A stretch of DNA of 64,000 nucleotides from Enterovibrio sp045679545 (GTDB lineage: Bacteria; Pseudomonadota; Gammaproteobacteria; Enterobacterales; Vibrionaceae). The stretch is from contig NZ_CP166194.1 of the NCBI RefSeq assembly GCF_045679545.1, positions 3,451,239 through 3,515,238 of the forward strand. The letters run 5' to 3'. Below are positions 57,942 to 64,000 of this stretch, piece by piece (position 1 is the stretch's first letter; each line of letters begins with the position of its first letter). The notes under the pieces are model-generated. The model saw only the letters and a list, made by a program, of their open reading frames with translations, had not been told where the DNA came from and did no database searches. The position numbers and the translations under genes are program-made.

Positions 57942-59069
57942 TCAGCTGGGTTGACAAAATTCGTCCCGAAACAGGGTATTGATACTCTTTGGGGAGAGTG
58001 ATTGGATTCTGTTCTTGCCGCGTTTTTTGGCATTTTGTACCGCCATTAAGGCTGTATCTATCAACTGATACCCAGCAAGACACCCTTCGTTAGACGTAGT
58101 TACACCCAGGCTGGCTGTGCGTTTAACTGCGGTATTATCCAAAAGAACCACGCTGCGACTAATGGCTGCTTTTAACTGCTCGGCGATACGCATTGCATCA
58201 CTTGCCGGTGTTTCTTTTAGCAGCACAACAAAGTTATCTGAATGCATTCGACCCAATGGCGTGTTAGGTGGGAGATTTTCTTTCAATAAGTTAGCGACAT
58301 GAATGAGCACTTGATCACCAGTCGTTCTGCCATGCATTTCGTTTATTTGTCGAAAACTATCTAGATTTATCGCAATGATAGATACCGGTTTCTTCTTTCG
58401 TTGCGCATGAAAAAAGAGTTCGTCAGCCTGCTTATATAGGCTTTGACTGTTAGAGATATCGGTCAGTAGATCGTCGTGTACCAACTTTCGAGATGACTTA
58501 TCAATACCGTTTAAATCAATGAGATAAAAATCAGTAAGTGCAACGGAAGCCATTACCAAAACCAAAATAACACACAGATAGGCAGCCCGTGCATCGGCAG
58601 TGGTTAGAGTGAGAATAGGATCAGAAGAGGGGATCGTTTTGGCCAAAAACAGCAAGATGATCGCCATCAATGACAATCCGTATCTGGGTAATCGTTCACT
58701 GGGATCAAACACTAGAACAACCGCCGTTGGTACCACCAGCAGCAAAAGTTCTGTTTCAAAGTTATCTGAGAGCACAAATAAAGGCAGAGTAAATTGCTGG
58801 ATGAAAAAGACGAAAAATACCCAGTATTTAGCCAGCCAGAGCATTCCTTCTCGCGTTAAAACAAAGGCAATAAAGTAGAGAAAGGCGTAGAGGCCGTTTA
58901 ATAAAGCGGCAGATGCATTGTCAAACGCAAACCAGAATAGCGCTGAAAAAAGTAAGGTACCGCCCGCACACAAACCCGCCAGTAGATTCACCATGCGTAA
59001 ATGGTGAACATGCAATTTGTCGCAGCGTTCTATTCCTAAATTGAGTATAGGGCTCAGGCTATTGATCAT
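57942..59069 (-). CDS. Membrane protein with degenerate GGDEF domain
   Basis: This protein of about 375 residues has six to seven hydrophobic helices in the N-terminal half and a C-terminal GGDEF-type domain (about 205-355). The catalytic signature GGDEF is replaced by HSDNF (in LGRMHSDNFVVLL), and the first metal-binding Asp is Asn (IAINLDSF). A diguanylate cyclase activity is therefore unlikely. It could bind GTP or c-di-GMP as an effector, or only dimerise; this is inference. The start is uncertain: ATG at 59069 is preferred to TTG at 59111, and neither has a strong ribosome-binding site. It lies between mioC and mnmE, with no other signalling gene nearby. Confidence 0.82.
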   Translation of the reverse strand: MINSLSPILNLGIERCDKLHVHHLRMVNLLAGLCAGGTLLFSALFWFAFDNASAALLNGLYAFLYFIAFVLTREGMLWLAKYWVFFVFFIQQFTLPLFVLSDNFETELLLLVVPTAVVLVFDPSERLPRYGLSLMAIILLFLAKTIPSSDPILTLTTADARAAYLCVILVLVMASVALTDFYLIDLNGIDKSSRKLVHDDLLTDISNSQSLYKQADELFFHAQRKKKPVSIIAINLDSFRQINEMHGRTTGDQVLIHVANLLKENLPPNTPLGRMHSDNFVVLLKETPASDAMRIAEQLKAAISRSVVLLDNTAVKRTASLGVTTSNEGCLAGYQLIDTALMAVQNAKKRGKNRIQSLSPKSINTLFRDEFCQPS

Positions 59070-59167
59070 TTTATGGCTAAAATTGCGTATGGTTGACAGT
59101 AAGTGTAGCAAAGGAGAGATGATTCGTGAGGGGAGAAAAAGCTGCCTATCGGCAGCTTTAGAAGGTT

Positions 59168-60532
59168 TTATTTACCAATACAGAATGAACTGAATATCCG
59201 TCCGAGCAGGTCATCGGAACTAAATTCACCGGTGATTTCGCTAAGATGTTGCTGCGCAATACGAAGCTCCTCGGCAAGAATTTCCCCCGCCATATAACCT
59301 TCAAGTTGCTCTTTTCCAATATCAAGATGGCGAGCGGCTGCATCGAGTGCTTCCAAGTGACGACGGCGTGCCATAAAGCCACCTTCAGTCGCACCAGAAA
59401 AGCCCATGCAGGCTTTAAGGTGGTCACGAAGGGCATCGACGCCGTTGCCTGTCTTAGCACTTAATCGAATAAGCGTAGGCTGACTGGCGTGACAAATACC
59501 CAGTGTTTCGCCTGTCATGTCTGCTTTGTTGCGGATCACTGTCATGCCGATATTGGGTGGTAAGCGGTCAATAAATTCTGGCCAAATTTCTTCAGGAGAC
59601 ATGGCGTTAGTGGTGGTGCCATCTACCATAAAGAGTACGCGATCCGCTTGGGCTATTTCATCCCAAGCGCGCTGAATACCGATTCGCTCCACTTCATCTG
59701 ACGCGTCACGGAGACCTGCGGTATCGATGATATGCAGTGGCATGCCGTCGATGTGGATATGTTCACGCAAAACGTCTCGGGTGGTACCAGCGATGTCAGT
59801 GACAATCGCACTTTCTTTACCCGATAAGGCATTAAGAAGACTGGACTTACCCGCATTTGGTCGCCCTGCAATCACGACTTTCATCCCTTCTCGAATGATA
59901 GCGCCTTGATTGGCTTCTTTGCGCACATCACTTAGCGTGTTGATAATACCATTGAGATCGTTGGCGACTTTGCCGTCTGACAGAAAGTCGATTTCTTCAT
60001 CGGGAAAATCAATTGCTGCTTCAACGTAAATACGTAGATGGATAAGCGCTTCCACCAGCTGATTTACTTTGGATGAAAATGCGCCTTGTAAGCTTTGAAG
60101 TGCACTTTTGGCGGCTTGCTCTGAACTTGCATCAATAAGGTCAGCAATGGCTTCTGCTTGCGCAAGATCGAGCTTATCATTTAAAAAGGCACGCTCAGAG
60201 AACTCGCCAGGCCGGGCAGTACGGACACCATCAATGGCTACGATTCGTTTGATCAGCATGTCCATAATCACAGGGCCGCCATGGCCTTGAAGCTCCAAAA
60301 CATCTTCGCCAGTAAAGGAATTCGGTGATTGGAAGTACAGTGCAATGCCCTGATCCAGTGCATCGCCGTTGGTATCTTTAAATGGAAGGTATTCCGCACG
60401 TCGAACTGGTAAGTCTCGGCCAGTGACTGCGATAGCGACGTCTTTGGCTTTTGGACCAGAAACGCGAATGATACCCACGCCGCCGCGTCCTGGCGGGGTT
60501 GCCTGCGCGACAATAGTGTCTGAATGAGTCAT
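59168..60532 (-). CDS. mnmE: tRNA modification GTPase MnmE (TrmE/ThdF)
   Basis: MnmE is the GTPase partner of MnmG in tRNA wobble-uridine modification. The 454-residue protein has an N-terminal folate-binding domain, an embedded G domain (GRPNAGKSSLLN; DIAGTTRD; DTAGLRD; NKAD) and the C-terminal CIGK motif whose cysteine is required. The start at MTHSDTIVAQATPPGRGG matches the family; a 36-residue upstream extension is rejected. Confidence 0.97.
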   Translation of the reverse strand: MTHSDTIVAQATPPGRGGVGIIRVSGPKAKDVAIAVTGRDLPVRRAEYLPFKDTNGDALDQGIALYFQSPNSFTGEDVLELQGHGGPVIMDMLIKRIVAIDGVRTARPGEFSERAFLNDKLDLAQAEAIADLIDASSEQAAKSALQSLQGAFSSKVNQLVEALIHLRIYVEAAIDFPDEEIDFLSDGKVANDLNGIINTLSDVRKEANQGAIIREGMKVVIAGRPNAGKSSLLNALSGKESAIVTDIAGTTRDVLREHIHIDGMPLHIIDTAGLRDASDEVERIGIQRAWDEIAQADRVLFMVDGTTTNAMSPEEIWPEFIDRLPPNIGMTVIRNKADMTGETLGICHASQPTLIRLSAKTGNGVDALRDHLKACMGFSGATEGGFMARRRHLEALDAAARHLDIGKEQLEGYMAGEILAEELRIAQQHLSEITGEFSSDDLLGRIFSSFCIGK

Positions 60533-60612
60533 GAAGCTAAACCTGCTGCGGAAAATGTTGCTTAGTGTATACCAATTATACGGATTGGCTGTGTCACATG
60601 CATAGAAAGAAG

Positions 60613-60634
60613 AAAGGCGGCCATTGGCCGCCTT
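60613..60634 (-). terminator. Terminator between yidC and mnmE
   Basis: Minus strand: GGCGGCC pairs with GGCCGCC around AAT, followed by TTTCTT. It separates yidC from mnmE. Confidence 0.75.
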
Positions 60635-60652
60635 CGTCACTTGTCAAAGCGA

Positions 60653-62272
60653 TTATTTCCGTGTGTGGAGACCTTTTTTCTCCAGAGCACGGTAAATCAG
60701 CGTCTGCTGGATAAGGGTCACAATGTTAGATACCAGCCAGTACAGAACAAGACCAGCAGGGAACCACAGGAAGAATACCGTAAACATGACTGGCATGAAG
60801 TTCATGATCTTCTGCTGCATTGGGTCAGTAACAGTGCTTGGGCTCATCTTCTGAATCAAGAACATAGATGCACCCATCAGCAGCGGCAATACATAGTATG
60901 GATCCGGTGCCGACAAATCTTGAATCCAAAGCATGAACGGCGCATGACGCAGTTCTACCGATTCCATCAATGCCCAGTAAAGTGCAATGAAGATAGGCAT
61001 TTGGAGAATAAGAGGAAGACAGCCACCCAGCGGGTTCACTTTTTCTTTCTTATACAACTCCATCATTTCTTGGCTCATACGCTGACGGTCATCGCCAATG
61101 CGCTCACGCATTTCAGCCAGTTTCGGCTGTAGCATGCGCATTTTTGCCATAGAGGTGTACTGTGCTTTGGTTAGCGGGTACATCACACCACGAACGATGA
61201 AGGTCAGGATGATGATTGCCACACCCCAGTTGCCAACAAAACCGTGAATGGTTGCAAGCAACCAGTGCAATGGGCTAGCAATGAACCACAACCAACCGTA
61301 ATCCACGGTCAGGTTAAGGTTCGGCGCTGTCGCTTCCATTTGATCTTGAAGTTTAGGGCCTACCCACAAGGTCGCATCCAGATTCGTTGTTGTTCCCGGA
61401 GCTACAGTGGTGGTTGGGTAACGAACACCGATAAAGCCTTGGCCATCGCTGGTGCGGGTATACAGGTTCGCTTCGCCTTCAGCGTGTGGGATCCAAGCTG
61501 CAACAAAGTAGTGTTGCATCATCGCTGCCCAGCCGTCTTTCGAGATAGTCAGGTTAAGGTTCTTATCCTGCATATCATCAAAGCTGTATTTTTTGTATTT
61601 GGTGTCATCCGCTGAATAGGCACCACCTGTGTATGTCGGCATGGTCAAACTGCCACCGTCATCCATCAGGTTTTGTTTCAGCTGTGCATACATCTGAACC
61701 GTGGCGGGTTTGTCGGTTTTATTGTCAACGGTGTAGTCAACATCAACCGCATAGTTGCCGCGTTTCAGGATGAATGTTTTGGTGTAAGTAATGCCATCTT
61801 GCACCAGTGTCATCGGTACGCGTAATTCGTCTTGGCCTTTCGCCATAGAGAAATCAGTACCGTTTGTGGTGAATTCAGCACGACCTTTAACAGTGTCGAT
61901 GCCGTTAGGGCCGATAAGACCACTTTGCGCAACGAAAACATGATTAGGCTGATTTTTCAGTAGAAGGAACTTATCATTAGAATCAAATTCCGCGTCATAC
62001 TTGTTTAACTCGGCACGGACAATGTCACCGCCTTGTGTGTCAACGGTCAGCGTCAGCACGTCACTATGGAGAGTGATAAGCTTGTTAGAGACGGAATCCT
62101 GCGTCAGAGGCTGAGACGCATCTGAGCCGGCAGGTACATCACCACTGTGTTGTGCTTGCTGTGTTACGCCCGGACCCTGTGGTTGAGGGTTGTTTGTTTC
62201 GTTCCAGTTGAGATACAACATGAATGAAACAAACATTAGGGCAATCAACAGGATATTACGTTGAGAATCCAT
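60653..62272 (-). CDS. yidC: Membrane protein insertase YidC
   Basis: YidC inserts and folds inner-membrane proteins with or without SecYEG. The 539-residue protein has an N-terminal membrane helix, the large periplasmic beta domain of Gram-negative YidC, and five C-terminal helices with the hydrophilic-groove Arg (FIVRGVMYPLTKAQY). It belongs to the leftward cluster rpmH-rnpA-yidD-yidC, the standard arrangement. Confidence 0.97.
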   Translation of the reverse strand: MDSQRNILLIALMFVSFMLYLNWNETNNPQPQGPGVTQQAQHSGDVPAGSDASQPLTQDSVSNKLITLHSDVLTLTVDTQGGDIVRAELNKYDAEFDSNDKFLLLKNQPNHVFVAQSGLIGPNGIDTVKGRAEFTTNGTDFSMAKGQDELRVPMTLVQDGITYTKTFILKRGNYAVDVDYTVDNKTDKPATVQMYAQLKQNLMDDGGSLTMPTYTGGAYSADDTKYKKYSFDDMQDKNLNLTISKDGWAAMMQHYFVAAWIPHAEGEANLYTRTSDGQGFIGVRYPTTTVAPGTTTNLDATLWVGPKLQDQMEATAPNLNLTVDYGWLWFIASPLHWLLATIHGFVGNWGVAIIILTFIVRGVMYPLTKAQYTSMAKMRMLQPKLAEMRERIGDDRQRMSQEMMELYKKEKVNPLGGCLPLILQMPIFIALYWALMESVELRHAPFMLWIQDLSAPDPYYVLPLLMGASMFLIQKMSPSTVTDPMQQKIMNFMPVMFTVFFLWFPAGLVLYWLVSNIVTLIQQTLIYRALEKKGLHTRK

Positions 62273-62274
62273 TG

Positions 62275-62535
62275 CTAATTGTCTCGATTGTTAGGATGAC
62301 GCGGGGGCACAGGATCGTACCCACCATGATTTAGAGGATGGCATTTTAATAAACGTTTGCTCGCTAACCAACACCCTTTTGCAACACCGTGATGGTTGAC
62401 CGCTTCTATGGCATATTGAGAGCATGTCGGCGTGAACCGACAGCGAGGCCCTAGCAGTGGGCTAATGAGGAGTTGGTACCCGCGAAATAGCCCTACGACT
62501 ATTTTTTTCGCGGTGGTTGAGATAAACGTTGCCAT
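62275..62535 (-). CDS. yidD: Membrane protein insertion efficiency factor YidD
   Basis: This 86-residue membrane-associated protein has the conserved ISPLLGPRCRFTPTCSQYAIEA with three cysteines and LKCHPLNHGGYDPVP. YidD assists YidC-dependent insertion in E. coli. Its start overlaps the end of rnpA by 37 bases, as is common for this pair, and its stop is two bases before yidC. Confidence 0.92.
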   Translation of the reverse strand: MATFISTTAKKIVVGLFRGYQLLISPLLGPRCRFTPTCSQYAIEAVNHHGVAKGCWLASKRLLKCHPLNHGGYDPVPPRHPNNRDN

Positions 62536-62858
62536 AACTTATCGAGCAGCATTCTCAATTCTTCGTTACTGAGCTCGTTTGCACTTTTCTTTGCGATCAC
62601 AACAAAATCCTTCGCTGGCAGCGAGTGCTGACGCAGGCGAAAACTTTCACGAACGATTCGCTTAAAGCGATTACGGTCGACGGCAAGTTTGATTTGTTTT
62701 TTTGGCACAGCCTGACCTAAACGTGGGCAGTCAAGAGTGTTTTTGCGGGCAAGTATAGTTAAGTGTGGCGAGCCAGCGCGATGAGGTTGCTGGAAGACAG
62801 AGTTGAAATGTTCGGGAGTTAACAGACGTAACTCCCGAGAAAAAGCTAGCTTATTCAC
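62499..62858 (-). CDS. rnpA: Ribonuclease P protein component RnpA
   Basis: RnpA is the protein subunit of RNase P and assists 5' processing of pre-tRNAs. The 119-residue protein has LAFSRELRLLTPEHFNSVFQ, the basic RNR motif in DRNRFKRIVRESFR and FVVIAKKSA. The start was set at GTG (VNKLAFSREL), matching relatives; the longer frame from 62903 overlaps rpmH. It lies 13 bases after rpmH. Confidence 0.93.
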   Translation of the reverse strand: MNKLAFSRELRLLTPEHFNSVFQQPHRAGSPHLTILARKNTLDCPRLGQAVPKKQIKLAVDRNRFKRIVRESFRLRQHSLPAKDFVVIAKKSANELSNEELRMLLDKLWQRLSQPPRKK

Positions 62859-62871
62859 TAATCGATGAAGA

Positions 62872-63006
62872 TTATTTTGAAAGCTTGCTACGGCCTTTCG
62901 CACGACGAGCGGCGATTACCTTACGACCGTTCTTAGTTGCCATGCGCGCACGGAAACCGTGAGTGCGCTTACGCTTTAGAACTGAAGGTTGAAAAGTGCG
63001 TTTCAT
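62872..63006 (-). CDS. rpmH: Ribosomal protein L34
   Basis: This 44-residue, extremely basic protein, MKRTFQPSVLKRKRTHGFRA to SKLSK, is the L34 ribosomal protein. It is the first gene of the leftward rpmH-rnpA-yidD-yidC unit, divergent from dnaA as in most bacteria. Confidence 0.97.
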   Translation of the reverse strand: MKRTFQPSVLKRKRTHGFRARMATKNGRKVIAARRAKGRSKLSK

Positions 63007-63092
63007 GGTTTCTACCTTAAATTACTGATCAGTTTTTAGGTTTGTTAACCCGACGTGGGACAAAGTCCGACGCCTCTCAACAAAGAGGGCGG

Positions 63093-63121
63093 ATTGTAAA
63101 CATTGACTGAGTTATAGTCAA
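63093..63121 (-). promoter_or_regulatory. rpmH promoter, proximal
   Basis: Minus strand: TTGACT (63121-63116), 17 bases, TACAAT (63098-63093), 86 bases before rpmH. Confidence 0.75.
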
Positions 63122-63163
63122 TGTTAAAACCACGAATGGTTTTAACCACACTCCGGGCGCGAA

Positions 63164-63191
63164 ATTATACGTGGTCATCTTTTAATAGCAA
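63164..63191 (-). promoter_or_regulatory. rpmH promoter, distal
   Basis: Minus strand: TTGCTA (63191-63186), 16 bases, TATAAT (63169-63164), then a GC-rich start region. It may be a second promoter of the operon. Confidence 0.65.
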
Positions 63192-63547
63192 GGATCCTTT
63201 GCCGATCTTATCCACTTAATTCTGTGTATTAGCTGTTATGTTCGTTAGGGTAATAAGGTATAAGTCAGGCATAACTTTTTTAGTGATCAATGAGAGAAGG
63301 GATCGTGCGTGATTTTGGATGGAAATACGCCGTCACTTTATAGGATCGGATCTTTGGCTATTTCCCTCCTTTTTGAATAATTCTGTGAGTAAGTAGGGGG
63401 TGAACTGTGTTGATCGGCAACTTAAATGTGCGATCTGTGTGTATAACTTCGATCTTATTCACTGCAAAAGGGATCTTCCTGCTAGCGATCCTCGTCGTAG
63501 AAGTATAAAATTGCTTCCCTTTTCTTTTATCAAGTGTGGAGTCAGAC
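63180..63547 (+). promoter_or_regulatory. dnaA upstream regulatory region
   Basis: This gene-free region before dnaA carries 11 GATC sites (63193-63490), a perfect DnaA box (TGTGTATAA, 63438-63446, minus) and a near-perfect one (TTATCCACT, 63208-63216). The best promoter candidate is TTGGAT (63315) and TTATAG (63338) with 17-base spacing. This fits autoregulation by DnaA and sequestration by SeqA. Confidence 0.7.
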
Positions 63548-64000
63548 GTGTCATCTTCGCTTTGGTTGCAGTGCCTTCAGCGCCTTCAAGAGGATCTTCC
63601 TGCAACAGAATTCAGCATGTGGGTTCGACCGCTTCAGGCGGAGTTAAATGACAATACCTTGACTTTGTTCGCGCCAAACCGTTTCGTTTTAGACTGGGTT
63701 CGCGAAAAATATCTGAATAGTATCAATCAGTTATTGAACGAATTTTGCGGTAATGACGTGCCCATGCTTCGCTTTGAAGTCGGCAGTAAACCTGTCGTTT
63801 CTATGACAAGACCGAGTCAGCCTGCTGCTCCTGCACCAGCAGCACCTGTGGCAAAACCAAGCGTTGGCCGAACTTGGGAGCCTGCACCTTCGCCGGTTCA
63901 ATCTGACGTCAATCACAGATCAAATGTTAACCCTAAACATAAGTTCACTAACTTTGTTGAGGGTAAATCTAACCAATTAGCATTGGCGGCTGCTCGTCAA
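63548..64000 (+). CDS. dnaA: Replication initiator DnaA, N-terminal part (partial)
   Basis: The first 151 residues of DnaA run off the window. The start is GTG, with GGAG seven bases upstream. Domain I is visible (SSSLWLQCLQRLQEDLPATEFSMWVRPL, about 1-90), then a Pro/Ala-rich linker (about 90-125) and the start of the AAA+ domain (HKFTNFVEGKSNQLALAAARQ). DnaA binds the boxes in oriC, 6 kb away. Confidence 0.97.
   Translation, partial: MSSSLWLQCLQRLQEDLPATEFSMWVRPLQAELNDNTLTLFAPNRFVLDWVREKYLNSINQLLNEFCGNDVPMLRFEVGSKPVVSMTRPSQPAAPAPAAPVAKPSVGRTWEPAPSPVQSDVNHRSNVNPKHKFTNFVEGKSNQLALAAARQ

Noticed and set aside
57942..59111. TTG start giving a longer GGDEF-like protein
   Set aside because: No ribosome-binding site is present upstream of the TTG, and the ATG 42 bases inside gives a better start.
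60641..61132. 163-residue plus-strand open frame
   Set aside because: It is antisense to yidC.
63400..63651. 83-residue plus-strand open frame
   Set aside because: It covers the dnaA leader and runs in another frame over the start of dnaA.

Overview
The window reads as the replication-origin region of the larger chromosome of a member of the Vibrionaceae. Gene order (ubiK-ilvC/ilvY; yrdA-DUF1488-aroE-hemF-tsaC; purEK; yrdD-smg-dprA-LysM; def-fmt-rsmB-trkA-trkH; yihD-ccoG-srkA-dsbA; comM; ilvGMEDA; glmS-glmU-atp-parBA-rsmG-mnmG; mioC-mnmE-yidC-yidD-rnpA-rpmH-dnaA) and protein sequences match what is known of Vibrio chromosome 1. The genus cannot be fixed from the sequence alone.

Layout. 1-3,235: the tail of an RND pump gene, ubiK, and the divergent ilvC/ilvY pair. 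3,300-9,400: a complete rRNA operon on the minus strand (16S, tRNA-Glu, 23S, 5S, tRNA-Asp) with three tandem promoters upstream. 9,540-23,700: housekeeping genes for haem, shikimate, purine, translation-start, rRNA and tRNA modification functions and potassium uptake, plus the competence gene dprA. 23,700-30,700: TrhA/hemolysin III, Spo0M, a soluble diguanylate cyclase, a candidate 54-residue protein, yihD, ccoG, srkA and dsbA. 30,700-39,000: comM divergent from the ilvGMEDA operon, which has a leader peptide and attenuator. 39,000-45,430: two paralogous XRE regulators, a DeoR-type regulator with glmS, seven tRNAs and glmU. 45,590-57,010: the F1Fo ATP synthase operon and the parB-parA-rsmG-mnmG cluster. 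57,059-57,380: oriC, with DnaA boxes and 14 GATC sites. 57,428-64,000: mioC, a membrane protein with a degenerate GGDEF domain, mnmE, yidC, yidD, rnpA, rpmH, and the start of dnaA behind a second dense GATC cluster.

Most highly expressed units left of oriC (atp, tRNA cluster, glmS, rRNA operon) are on the minus strand and so run with the replication fork. The ilv operon, trkAH, def-fmt-rsmB and yihD-dsbA blocks run against it. Most of the window is conserved core. The less ordinary pieces are the degenerate GGDEF protein beside oriC, the candidate small basic ORF before yihD, the duplicated XRE regulators, a tRNA-like remnant after tRNA-Asp, and an inverted repeat just downstream of the predicted promoter of the DeoR regulator. 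I found no CRISPR array, prophage, insertion sequence or new multi-gene system.
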